NCBI GenBank assembly: GCA_031431235.1
Contig: JANPDA010000217.1
Coordinates: forward strand, 1 to 28,027
Direction: 5' to 3'
DNA: 28,027 nt
Origin: JANNSW01 sp031431235
GTDB taxonomy: Bacteria; Pseudomonadota; Alphaproteobacteria; Rhizobiales; Hyphomicrobiaceae
Part shown: in pieces, positions 1-7,834 of the stretch
How the letters are laid out: the number at the start of each line of letters is the position of its first letter
Numbering within the stretch: the first letter of the stretch is position 1
Position numbers and translations under genes: made by a program
Notes under the pieces: model-generated
Database searches by the model: none
The model's input: only the letters and a program-made list of their open reading frames with translations
What the model was told of the DNA's origin: nothing

Positions 1-2
1 GG

Positions 3-734
3 GACGGAAACGACACGATCGATGGAGGACTCGGCCTCGAAGACGAGTACGACGCAAGCTTTGCCGTGGGCAGCGTCAAAATCAACCTCGATACGGCCAT
101 CCTTGGCCATACCGACACGACCGTCGTGATGGGCACGTCCGTGGCCGCCTCGACCGCCTATGGCCTCGAGGTGAGCGGCTCGGCGACGGGCGTATCGAAG
201 GACACCATCACCGGGTTCGAGGGGGCCATCGGTGGCGGCGGAGCCGATCTGATCTTCGGCAATGCTGCCGCAAACTTCATCGAGGGCAATGGCGGTGCCG
301 ACACGCTGTTCGGCTATGCTGGGAACGACACGATCGAAGGCGGAGACGGTGCGGACAAATTCGTGGGTGGTCTCGGCAAGGACGTGCTCGATGCCGGCTT
401 CGGCGACAATGCGATCGATACCTTCTACTATGGCGCGCTGCTCGACAGCACGACGAAGGTGGCCGGCCGCGATGTGATCTGGAATTTCAACGATGGGACC
501 GTTGGCGCCGCTGACAGGTTCGACCTCACCGGGCTCGAAGCCGTAGCCGGCGGAATAACCTTCACCTATCTCGGCGAGAATGTGAACTGGATGGGCGGGT
601 CACAATTGCGTGTGCTCTACACGGCTCAGGGTTCGCTGTTGCAAGGCGATATCACCGGCGATTTCAAGGCCGACTTTTCAATCCTGATCGCCGGCGTTCA
701 TGTCAACCTCGACGCCGACAACTTCGTTCTGTGA
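3..734 (+). CDS. RTX-type calcium-binding secreted protein, C-terminal part (5' truncated)
   Basis: The reading frame is open to the left edge, so the gene starts outside the window; 243 residues are visible. Two clusters of glycine/aspartate nonapeptides of the RTX type are seen: DGNDTIDGG at the very start, and GNGGADTLFGYAGNDTIEGG plus GDGADKFVGG about residues 95-125. Such repeats form a Ca2+-binding parallel beta-roll. The last ~110 residues (DVIWNFNDG, ADRFDLTGL, LQGDITGDFKADFSI, ending in FVL) resemble the C-terminal domain of serralysin-like peptidases (Peptidase_M10_C) and type I secretion targets. The protein is therefore probably exported by a type I secretion system; neither transporter nor catalytic domain is visible here. 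An internal GTG at 66 is not a credible start because repeats continue upstream of it. What the N-terminal part does is unknown: protease, adhesin or other RTX exoprotein are all possible. Confidence 0.85.
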   Translation, partial: DGNDTIDGGLGLEDEYDASFAVGSVKINLDTAILGHTDTTVVMGTSVAASTAYGLEVSGSATGVSKDTITGFEGAIGGGGADLIFGNAAANFIEGNGGADTLFGYAGNDTIEGGDGADKFVGGLGKDVLDAGFGDNAIDTFYYGALLDSTTKVAGRDVIWNFNDGTVGAADRFDLTGLEAVAGGITFTYLGENVNWMGGSQLRVLYTAQGSLLQGDITGDFKADFSILIAGVHVNLDADNFVL

Positions 735-754
735 CGCGCGGTGGCTGGCGCTGA

Positions 755-773
755 GGCCGGCCGTCCGCCGGCC
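755..773. terminator. GC-rich hairpin downstream of the RTX gene
   Basis: A perfect 7-bp inverted repeat GGCCGGC / GCCGGCC with a 5-nt loop lies 20 bases after the RTX stop codon. No T-tract follows, so a Rho-independent terminator is not proven; it could be a 3'-end stabilising stem. Pairing is seen directly; the function is inferred from position. Confidence 0.35.
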
Positions 774-798
774 GGAGCCCAGCGCGACGATGCTGGGC

Positions 799-827
799 TT
801 CGCGAAAGGCGCAGCCCAGACTACAAT
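799..827 (+). promoter_or_regulatory. Possible promoter for the TrmJ-like gene, inside a hairpin
   Basis: TACAAT at 822-827 is a good sigma70 -10 match; 17 bases upstream lies a weak -35 (TTCGCG, 799-804). Transcription would begin near 834, leaving a short leader with GGGAGAGG before the TTG start at 862. The -35 overlaps an inverted repeat, CTGGGCT (793-799) / AGCCCAG (813-819). Only the -10 is convincing. Confidence 0.3.
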
Positions 828-861
828 GCTCCCGCGGTTTGGCTGAGCCCGGGAGAGGCGT

Positions 862-2097
862 TTGACGATCACCATCATCGACGGCGAGCCGACGCTGCAT
901 GCGGCCGGCCTGCGCGTCATCGATATCGTGCGCGCCGCCTACGAGCAGGGGCTGGCGGCGGGCGACGCGCTCGGCAGCCCCGCGATCGGGCGGGCGGGGC
1001 TGGAAGCGGCCGTCAACTACTGCGCCGACCGGGCCTGCGACCAGGATGGCGCCCATTGCCGGGGCTGCCGGTTGCGCTCCGAGGCGATGGGACTTGCAAC
1101 CCTCGACGAGTTCTGCCGCCAACTCTCGCATATCAGCTTCGAGGCCAGCGGGCTCGAGCTGACGCCAGGGGGGGCAGGCGGCGAGGCGACCTTCGCATCC
1201 CTCGATCAGCTGGCCAAGACCTGGCAGGGCGAGGAGGTCTACTACCTGGCGCGCCGCGTCCACCGGCGCATGCACAAGGAGCGCGAGCCGCGCCCCAAGC
1301 GGCTCGGCGGCAGCGAGGGCGAGGCGGCGCCCGTGGTGCTGCTGATTGCGCCGCAGATGGCCGACAACATCGGCATGGTCGCGCGCGCCATGGCGAACTT
1401 CGGCCTCGAGGAGCTGCGCCTCGTTGCGCCCCGCGATGGCTGGCCCAACGAGAAGGCGCGCGCGGCCGCGTCGGGCGCCAATTTCGTGATCGAGGAGGCC
1501 ACGGCCCACGCGACGACCGAAGCCGCCATCGGCGACCTGCATTGGATCTGCGCGACGACCGCCCGCCAGCGGTTCATGGCCAAGCCCGTGATGACGCCCG
1601 CCGAGGCCGCCGCCGAGATGGGCCGGCGGATCGCGGCAGGCCAACGCGTCGGCATGCTGTTCGGAGCCGAGCGTCAGGGGCTCGAGAACGACGACATCGC
1701 GCTCTCCGACGCCATCGTGATGGCACCCGTCAATCCGCGCTTTGCCAGCCTCAATCTCGCCCAGGCAGTGCTGTTGATGGGTTATGAATGGATGAAGGAG
1801 AGCGAGCGCGGCACGCTCGGGCGTGTTACCACGTTCGAGGCGCCACGCGAGAGCGGGCTGGTGATGAAGGGCTCGCTGCCGGCAACGAAAGAGCAGTTGA
1901 TCGGCTTCTTCGGGCATCTGGAGAGCGAGCTCGACCAGGCGGGGTTCCTGAAACCGCCTGACCGGGCGAGCGTGATGATCCGCAACATCCGCACCATGTT
2001 CGAGCGGATGGAGGCGACCGAGCAGGAGGTCCGGACCTTGCGGGGAATCGTCGCAGCACTGACCGGCGCCCACAGACGCCGGGGGGTGGAGCCTTAG
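862..2097 (+). CDS. TrmJ-like SPOUT tRNA/rRNA methyltransferase with N-terminal Cys-containing extension
   Basis: 411 residues. Residues ~157-400 match the TrmH/TrmJ family (SPOUT fold, SAM-dependent 2'-O-ribose methylation; TrmJ acts on tRNA position 32). Visible motifs are PQMADNIGMVARAMANFG (164-181), GMLFGAERQGLEN (the glycine-rich cofactor loop) and the C-terminal knot segment SLNLAQAVLLMGYEW. E. coli TrmJ is about 246 residues, so ~155 residues here are extra. The first ~55 (EPTLHAAGLRVIDIVRAAYEQG onward) loosely resemble a DUF433-like small domain. They are followed by C54-x4-C59-x6-C66-x2-C69, a spacing that could hold Zn or an Fe-S cluster. The TTG start at 862 is chosen because GGGAGAGG sits just upstream and the extension is in frame without a break. 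A later start (ATG at 1087 or 1270) would give a more ordinary TrmJ, but codon bias and the ordered Cys spacing argue that the extension is translated. Confidence 0.8.
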   Translation: MTITIIDGEPTLHAAGLRVIDIVRAAYEQGLAAGDALGSPAIGRAGLEAAVNYCADRACDQDGAHCRGCRLRSEAMGLATLDEFCRQLSHISFEASGLELTPGGAGGEATFASLDQLAKTWQGEEVYYLARRVHRRMHKEREPRPKRLGGSEGEAAPVVLLIAPQMADNIGMVARAMANFGLEELRLVAPRDGWPNEKARAAASGANFVIEEATAHATTEAAIGDLHWICATTARQRFMAKPVMTPAEAAAEMGRRIAAGQRVGMLFGAERQGLENDDIALSDAIVMAPVNPRFASLNLAQAVLLMGYEWMKESERGTLGRVTTFEAPRESGLVMKGSLPATKEQLIGFFGHLESELDQAGFLKPPDRASVMIRNIRTMFERMEATEQEVRTLRGIVAALTGAHRRRGVEP

Positions 2098-2116
2098 TTC
2101 CGCCTGGATTCACCGT

Positions 2117-2144
2117 TTGCCAAGGGGCTCGCATTTGCTAGCGT
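2117..2144 (+). promoter_or_regulatory. Possible sigma70-type promoter for the small periplasmic protein gene
   Basis: TTGCCA (2117-2122) and TAGCGT (2139-2144) are separated by 16 bases; the -35 is good and the -10 weak. The site lies 20-60 bases after the methyltransferase stop and 30 bases before the next start, so the downstream gene may have its own promoter. Tentative. Confidence 0.25.
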
Positions 2145-2173
2145 TCAGACGACATGTGACAAGGGGCTGGGTG

Positions 2174-2740
2174 ATGTCGATGAGGATCACGAGGACGCTG
2201 CAGGCGCTCGGCGCCGCCGCGGCGCTGGCGGCGATGGCTGCAACGGTGTCGCCGGCGCAAACGGCCGAGCTGAGCGAGAAGTCGGTGCAGACATTGCTCG
2301 ATTACGCCTGGGCGGTGTTGCCCGACAAATTCACCACGCCGACCGGCAAGGTGATCGCAGTCGACAAGAAGAAGCGCGAATCGGTTGCGATCCCGATCGA
2401 GGTCGCACGCGAGGTGATCACGGTGGCGCGGCTCTCGGCCCACGCCCAGATCTGCAAGCTGCAGGACGCCCAGATCGCCAACTACCGCACCATGATGAAG
2501 GTCGAGGAAGCCAAGAAGAGCTGGTCCGACCAACAGCTTCTCTATATCTCCCAGCTCCACCTGTTCACGGTGATGTGGCTGACCGGCAACGTCAAGATCG
2601 AGGAGAAGGAAGGCGAGAACGTCGTCGTCGTCGACGAGGGCGGCGGGGCCGGCAAGGAGCAGACCTGCACCGACGAGCAGAAGAAGAAGGTCGAGGAGCA
2701 GATCGTCGCCTATTTCAAGGCCCACGAGAAAACGAATTGA
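2174..2740 (+). CDS. Small predicted periplasmic protein of unknown function
   Basis: 188 residues; I do not recognise a named family. The N-terminus has a typical Sec signal peptide: arginines at residues 4 and 7, an Ala/Leu-rich core, and a likely cleavage near SPAQTA about residue 30. The mature part is mostly helical and charged, with a Lys/Glu-rich C-terminal third (KKKVEEQIVAYFKAHEK). Two cysteines (in QICKL and EQTCTDEQ) could form a disulfide in the periplasm. The ATG at 2174 is preferred over the GTG one codon earlier and over upstream in-frame starts because AAGGGG lies 7 bases before it and the signal peptide then begins at the start codon. It lies 76 bases after the methyltransferase gene on the same strand and converges on the MoxR cluster. 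No function is claimed. Confidence 0.7.
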   Translation: MSMRITRTLQALGAAAALAAMAATVSPAQTAELSEKSVQTLLDYAWAVLPDKFTTPTGKVIAVDKKKRESVAIPIEVAREVITVARLSAHAQICKLQDAQIANYRTMMKVEEAKKSWSDQQLLYISQLHLFTVMWLTGNVKIEEKEGENVVVVDEGGGAGKEQTCTDEQKKKVEEQIVAYFKAHEKTN

Positions 2741-2742
2741 TT

Positions 2743-2829
2743 GAGTGGGGGGAGTAGGGAGTAGCGAATAGGGAGTAGGGAAAAACCTCACTCTACACTC
2801 CCTACTCCCGACTTCCTACTGCCTACTCT
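2743..2829. repeat. GGGAGTA-based repetitive inverted repeat between convergent genes
   Basis: The left arm (2743-2780) is built of iterated GGGAGTA / GGGAATA-like 7-8-mers. A 17-base spacer follows (AAAAACCTCACTCTACA). The right arm (about 2798-2829) carries the complementary CTCCCTACTCCC and CCTACT units. Together they can fold into a long imperfect stem-loop. It exactly fills the gap between two converging stop codons. It may act as a bidirectional terminator or be one copy of a dispersed genomic repeat; I recall similar CTACTCCC-type repeats in alphaproteobacterial intergenic regions, but copy number cannot be judged from one window. Confidence 0.75.
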
Positions 2830-2830
2830 C

Positions 2831-4924
2831 TCACCTTCCCTCCCGCCACCAGGCGAGCGAGACCAGGCCGAGCAGCAGCGCCAGCGCGGCGATCCCGTTG
2901 AACACCGGATAGAGCACCACGCCTTTGGTCAGGTAGGCCTTGCGGTCCTCGAGGCCCAGCCAACCCGATCCGTGCATCACGCGAGCGCCCGCGAGCATCG
3001 TGACGCGCGGCACATCGATTCCGTTGGCAGGATCGGCGCCCGGCCGGCGCGCCGTGAAGAAAGCCCCTCCCCCGGTCGATTCGACCAAGGGTGCGATCGC
3101 CTCCCGGCTCGCCACCACCTCCGCCATCTCGCGCGTGCTGGACGTGCCTGCGAGCGCGACCGCCGTCAACTCGCCCGACGCGAGCTTGTAGAAACCCGGC
3201 TCGTCCACCTCGATGCTGGTCACGAAGGTGCCGTCAGCTCCCGCTCCCAGCACAACCTCGCGCTTGAAGCCGTTTGGTCCGATGATCTCGACCGGGGGCA
3301 CCTCGTCGAGCATGGAACGGCGCTCGATTTTCAGCTTCAGCCCTTCACTGGTGACGAGCAGACGCTCCTCCTCCAGGTCGGGCTCCTTCATCAGCCAGTG
3401 CGCCATGCGCCGCAACAGCGCGGTATGGGGACCGCCGCCTTCGAAGCCTCGCGCCCAGAGCCAGGCATGGTCCGATAGCATCAGCGCGACCCGGCCCTTA
3501 CCCTTGCGGGCGAGCACGACCAGGGGCTTGGCATCGGGTCCCGCCATCAACACCTGGCCGTCGGGTGGGGCGACGTCGACGACGCGGAACCACCGTCCCC
3601 AGCTCGGCACCGCTCCCTCCGAGCCCGGCAGACCACGCGTGACCGGATGCCGGCGGCCGGCCTCGGTCAGGACCGGTTTGAAGGGCTGCTCGGTGACGGT
3701 GCCCGTCGGGCTTGCGGGCAGCACTTGCGACAATGGTGTGTTGTAGATGCTGGTCTCCGACGCATACTCCTCGCCCGCCGCCACCAGCACCGCTCCACCA
3801 TGCTCCTCGACGTAGCGCGCGACGTTGTCGATGTAGATCGCTGGCAGGATTGCGCGGCGCTGATAGCGATCGAAGATGATCAGGTCGAACTCCTCGAGCT
3901 TCTCCTGGAACAGCTCGCGCGTGGGAAAGGCGATCAGCGACAGCTCGTTGATGGGCGTGCCGTCCTGCTTGTGCGGCGGCCGCAGAATCGTAAAGTGAAC
4001 GAGGTCGACGGCGGCGTCGGACTTCAGCAGATTGCGCCAGGTCCGCTCGCCCGCATGTGGCTCGCCCGAGACGAGCAGCACCCGCAAGTTCTCGCGCACG
4101 GCTTCAGCCGCCAGCACCACCCGATTGTTCGCCTCCGTCAGCTCACCGGCTACGGCCTCCAGCTCGACCTCGACCACGTTCATGCCGGCATGGGGGAAGT
4201 TGAGCGGCACCTCGAGGGGAGCCCCGACCGCGACGGTCGTCTCGATGTCGGGCTCGCCTTCGCGCCGGATGACGATGCGCGCGGGCGCTTTGGCTGCTGC
4301 GGCCTCCCCCTTCGACTCGACGCGGATCTCAGCCGTCGCCGAGCCATTGAGGATGCCGAAGCGCGGAGCTTTGATAATGGCGATGCGGCGATCGAACTCG
4401 CCCTCCGCTCCCGTCAGCAGCACCTGCACCGGAGCGTCGATCCCCAGTGCCGAGCCGGCCGTGGGAACGTCGTGGATCTGGCCGTCGGAGATGACGACGA
4501 GCCCGGCCAGGCGGTCGGCGGGTATGCCCGACAGCGTCCGGCCGATCTCGCCGAAGAGCTGCGTGCCGAGCTTGCCATTGCCGGCGCCGGCCCGGATCGT
4601 CCGCACCTCGAGATTGGCAATCCGGCCGAGCTTGGCTTCGAGGTCGGCAAGAACGGCTGCCGTCTGGGCGCGGCGTTGGCCGAGCGACTGGCTCATGCTG
4701 TCGTCGACCGCAACCAGCGCGATGTTGGGGAGTGCCTCGCGCTCTTCCTCGCGCAAGGTGGGATTGGCGACGGCCGCCACCAGTGCCACGAGGCTGAGCG
4801 TCCGCACGAACGCCCCACGCGTCCCGCGCCAGAACAGAAGACCCGCCACCAGCACGCAAGCGACCGCTCCAGCGATCAGCACCGGCCAGGGCACGAGCGG
4901 CGACAACTCGATCGAGAAGTTCAA
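2831..4924 (-). CDS. Membrane-anchored VWA / glutamine-amidotransferase-like protein of the MoxR cluster
   Basis: 697 residues. Two N-terminal hydrophobic segments (about residues 13-33 and 38-56) and one near the C-terminus (FNGIAALALLLGLVSLAWW) suggest membrane anchoring with a large periplasmic body. After the second segment comes a VWA-like region: DDSMS fits the MIDAS pattern DxSxS, followed by LAGLVVISDGQIHD. The middle (VRENLRVLLVSGEPHAGERTW and EFDLIIFDRYQRR onward) looks like a class I glutamine-amidotransferase-like fold, without an evident catalytic Cys nucleophile. In the family such proteins accompany MoxR ATPases and are thought to act in cell-envelope or protein-complex maturation; the substrate is unknown. 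The TTG start at 4924 is supported by GGAGGA a few bases upstream. It lies 39 bases after the DUF4159 gene, presumably the last gene of the operon. Confidence 0.75.
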   Translation of the reverse strand: MNFSIELSPLVPWPVLIAGAVACVLVAGLLFWRGTRGAFVRTLSLVALVAAVANPTLREEEREALPNIALVAVDDSMSQSLGQRRAQTAAVLADLEAKLGRIANLEVRTIRAGAGNGKLGTQLFGEIGRTLSGIPADRLAGLVVISDGQIHDVPTAGSALGIDAPVQVLLTGAEGEFDRRIAIIKAPRFGILNGSATAEIRVESKGEAAAAKAPARIVIRREGEPDIETTVAVGAPLEVPLNFPHAGMNVVEVELEAVAGELTEANNRVVLAAEAVRENLRVLLVSGEPHAGERTWRNLLKSDAAVDLVHFTILRPPHKQDGTPINELSLIAFPTRELFQEKLEEFDLIIFDRYQRRAILPAIYIDNVARYVEEHGGAVLVAAGEEYASETSIYNTPLSQVLPASPTGTVTEQPFKPVLTEAGRRHPVTRGLPGSEGAVPSWGRWFRVVDVAPPDGQVLMAGPDAKPLVVLARKGKGRVALMLSDHAWLWARGFEGGGPHTALLRRMAHWLMKEPDLEEERLLVTSEGLKLKIERRSMLDEVPPVEIIGPNGFKREVVLGAGADGTFVTSIEVDEPGFYKLASGELTAVALAGTSSTREMAEVVASREAIAPLVESTGGGAFFTARRPGADPANGIDVPRVTMLAGARVMHGSGWLGLEDRKAYLTKGVVLYPVFNGIAALALLLGLVSLAWWREGR

Positions 4925-4963
4925 TCCTATCTCCTCCGGCCAGACGCTCGTTGACCCATGCGC

Positions 4964-7834
4964 CTACTGACCCAGCCGCTCCAGCAGCGCTGGGATGTGC
5001 ACCTGGTCCGCCTTGTAGTTGCCGGTCAGCGCGTACATCACGATGTTGATGCCGACCCGATAGGCCCACTCACGCTGCTCCTCGCCTCCAGGAATGACCG
5101 GGAACACGGCATTGCCGCCTTCATCGATCGCCCACGCGCCGGCGAAGTCATTGGACGAAACGAGGATCGAGCTCACACCATCGGAATGGCGCGGACGCCG
5201 CGCATCGCTCGCTTGCGACCCCTCCTCGGCCTCCACCCAGAGCGCACCCCCATCGAAGCGGCCGGGAAAGGAGCGCAGCAAGTAGAATGATTTGGTCAGA
5301 ACATGGTCGGAGGGCACCGGCTCGAGCGCGGGAATGTCGAGGCGCCCGATCAGGCGCTGCAGCGCGACGGCTCCCGGACCGCCCGTCGCATCGAGCGAGG
5401 GCAGGTTCTCGTTGAGGTCGCGCGTATCGAAGACGATGAGACCGCCGCCTTTCATGTAGGCATCGATGCGGGCGAGGGCCGCCTCGCTCGGCTCGCGGGC
5501 ATCGGCTTGCACCGGCCAATAGAGCACGGGAAAGAAGGCAAGCTCGTCGCGCTCGATATCGACGCCGAGCGGCTCGGCCGGCTCGAAGGCCGTTCGCGCG
5601 ATCAGCATCTGTCCCAACCCATTGAGGCCGAGCCGGCTCGTCTCGTCGGTCGCAGCATCCCCTGTCAGGACATAGGCGAGCCTGGGGCGAAGCGCAGCTG
5701 CCAGTGCGAAACTGTCGTCGACAGGGGGAGTTGGACGAACGGCTGCGGCCTGGTTTCCACTCTCCTGGGCTGCGACCCTGTCCGGTGTGAAGACGAGGGC
5801 GGAAACCGCAAGAGCCAGCAACACGCCAGCGGCGACAGACCGAGCCCGAGCAAACCAGCCAGCCTGCAGAGCCAGCATCGCCAGCACATCCCCAAGCAAC
5901 AGGGTCAGCGCTGCTGCGAGCCCGAACGATTTCAGCTGCCTTGCCTCGCTCGCGCGATAGCCAGTGCGAATGCTACCCGCTGGCAGCGCTCCGATCGCAG
6001 CGAGATTGGAGCTGGCATCGACCACATTGAGGGCCGCAACCTTCCCGGGAGGGCCATAGAGGCCCGGGGGATGCGTTGCATCGGGGCGCACCGACTTCAG
6101 GTCGGATACAGCGATCGGGCGCGCGGCAGGAGGCGGTGGACCAATTCTTCCGTACCCGTCCAGAGCCTCGACCGGTGGCAGCAGAGCGGCGTCCTCGACC
6201 GCCGCCAGCGGCGACGCCGCAGCCTCGCCGCGGGTCGCCACGTCGGCGAGACCCGTCAACGCCACCACACGCTGCAGCATCTCGACGAAGAGACCCGACA
6301 GCGGCAGGTTCGACCAATCGGAGTTGCCGGTCACGTGGAACAGCACTACCCAGCCGGCCTTGCGCTTCTGTGCCGTCACGAGCGGCGTGCCATCGGCGAG
6401 GCGCGCCCACACCTCGGTTTCATCGGACAGCAGTGTCGGATCGGCCAGCACCTGTCGGCTGACCCGCACGTCGTCGGAGATGACGAGGCCGGCGAACGGG
6501 CTCGAAGCCTCGAACGGCTGTAGCGGCTGCGGCACACTCCAGGACAGCGCTCCCCCGAGCGTGCGGCCACCGAAGCGAAGCGCGACCGGCAGCAGTCCGT
6601 CGCCGCCTTGCTCCAGCCGTGGACCGGCAAACCGCACCAGCACGCCGCCCTTCTCGACCCAGGTTCCGACCCGCTCGTAGGTTGTATCGACCAACCGGCC
6701 GATGTCGGCGAGCACCAGCACCGACACGCCCTGCCCGAGCAGGTTGGCGATGGCTTCCGCACTGTTGGAGTCATTGTCGCGCACGAGGTCGGCATAGGGG
6801 ATCAGCGCACGCTCGATATAGTGGAGCGGCGAGAGCAATTGCTGCGCTTCGCCACGCGGCGAGCCCGATGCGAGCCCGATCCGGTTCCAGCGCTTGCTGG
6901 CATCGAGCAGATGCACGGCGCCAGCCGAACGCTCCCCGACGATCTCGAGCCGGGCGATCTGATTGCGCAGCTCCAGCGGCAGATCGAAGGTCGCAGCAGC
7001 CGAGCCCGATCCGAACGAGAGCTGGAATGGCGCTTCCCCCAGGGGTTGGCCCCGACCCGACAGGGCGACGACGACGCCCGCGAGCGGATCGCCGCCGATG
7101 CCGACGACCTCGGCTTCCAACGTGCTGCCATTGACGGATTTCATCCTGAGGCCGAGCACACGCGCGCTCTTGCCCGGCTCGACCAGAACGAGTTGACCCG
7201 AGCCCGCGAGTTGGGCGAGCTGCTCTGCGACAGCGCCCGTATCGCCGTGGCCGAGACCGTCCGAGAGCCAGAGGACGCTCGCGCTACTCGTGCCCGCGAG
7301 CGCCGTGCGGGCAGCTCCGATCGCAGCCAGCCGATTGGGCGCAAAGGGCTTTGGCTCGAGCGCTTCGGCCCGGTCGCGCGCCGCTTTGGCGCTCTCCAGC
7401 ACCGGCCGCTCGTTGGCGCCGAGCCCCGCGGAGGCAACCAGCATCACCGGCCGGCGCTGCCGCTCGGCCTGATCGAGAACGAGCGCGAGCATGGCCTTGC
7501 GCTCCGGCCAGTGGCTGGCGGACGCCCAGCCGTCGTCGACGAGCGCAACGACCGGTCCCTCCCCGCCGATGGTCGCGTCATCGGGATTGAGCACGGGCTC
7601 GGCAAGGGCCGCGATGATGCAAGCGGCCGCCAGCATCCGCAGCGCCGTCAACCACCACGGGCTGCGCGCTGGCGTCTGCTCGCGCGAGATCAGTCCCTTC
7701 AGGATGCGCACGGCCGGGAATTGCACGCGCCTGGGCTCGGGTGGGGTTGCCCGCAACAGCCACCAGATCAGCGGCAGCGCCAGCAGCGCCAGCAGCAGCA
7801 TCGGATTGAGGAAACCGAGCGGGCCCAGCGTCAT
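4964..7834 (-). CDS. BatA N-terminal / DUF4159 domain membrane protein
   Basis: 956 residues. The N-terminus (FLNPMLLLALLALPLIWWLLR, then WWLTALRMLAAACIIAALAEPVL) is the two-helix BatA-like anchor seen in aerotolerance-type proteins. A VWA-like region follows, but its metal site is degenerate (VDDGWAS instead of DxSxS), with LWLSDGLGHGD further on. Two further hydrophobic stretches lie about residues 645-700. The C-terminal ~220 residues (LRPRLAYVLTGD, ELAFFPVLYWPV, GGLIVFDTRD, AYRVGINIVMYALTGNYKADQ) match DUF4159. The gene starts with ATG overlapping the stop codon of the DUF58 gene by 4 bases, indicating coupled translation. In related genomes this protein follows MoxR and DUF58 genes; the complex is proposed to be a MoxR-type chaperone for envelope or redox proteins. 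The role is inferred. Confidence 0.85.
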   Translation of the reverse strand: MTLGPLGFLNPMLLLALLALPLIWWLLRATPPEPRRVQFPAVRILKGLISREQTPARSPWWLTALRMLAAACIIAALAEPVLNPDDATIGGEGPVVALVDDGWASASHWPERKAMLALVLDQAERQRRPVMLVASAGLGANERPVLESAKAARDRAEALEPKPFAPNRLAAIGAARTALAGTSSASVLWLSDGLGHGDTGAVAEQLAQLAGSGQLVLVEPGKSARVLGLRMKSVNGSTLEAEVVGIGGDPLAGVVVALSGRGQPLGEAPFQLSFGSGSAAATFDLPLELRNQIARLEIVGERSAGAVHLLDASKRWNRIGLASGSPRGEAQQLLSPLHYIERALIPYADLVRDNDSNSAEAIANLLGQGVSVLVLADIGRLVDTTYERVGTWVEKGGVLVRFAGPRLEQGGDGLLPVALRFGGRTLGGALSWSVPQPLQPFEASSPFAGLVISDDVRVSRQVLADPTLLSDETEVWARLADGTPLVTAQKRKAGWVVLFHVTGNSDWSNLPLSGLFVEMLQRVVALTGLADVATRGEAAASPLAAVEDAALLPPVEALDGYGRIGPPPPAARPIAVSDLKSVRPDATHPPGLYGPPGKVAALNVVDASSNLAAIGALPAGSIRTGYRASEARQLKSFGLAAALTLLLGDVLAMLALQAGWFARARSVAAGVLLALAVSALVFTPDRVAAQESGNQAAAVRPTPPVDDSFALAAALRPRLAYVLTGDAATDETSRLGLNGLGQMLIARTAFEPAEPLGVDIERDELAFFPVLYWPVQADAREPSEAALARIDAYMKGGGLIVFDTRDLNENLPSLDATGGPGAVALQRLIGRLDIPALEPVPSDHVLTKSFYLLRSFPGRFDGGALWVEAEEGSQASDARRPRHSDGVSSILVSSNDFAGAWAIDEGGNAVFPVIPGGEEQREWAYRVGINIVMYALTGNYKADQVHIPALLERLGQ

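Noticed and set aside
703..2073. 456-residue open frame on the minus strand opposite the TrmJ-like gene
   Set aside because: It is an antisense shadow produced by high GC; no family motif, Arg/His/Gly-rich composition, while the plus strand encodes a clear SPOUT methyltransferase.
3647..4954. 435-residue plus-strand frame opposite the VWA/GATase-like gene
   Set aside because: Antisense shadow with low-complexity Arg/Asp/His composition; the minus-strand gene has membrane segments, recognised motifs and a good ribosome-binding site.
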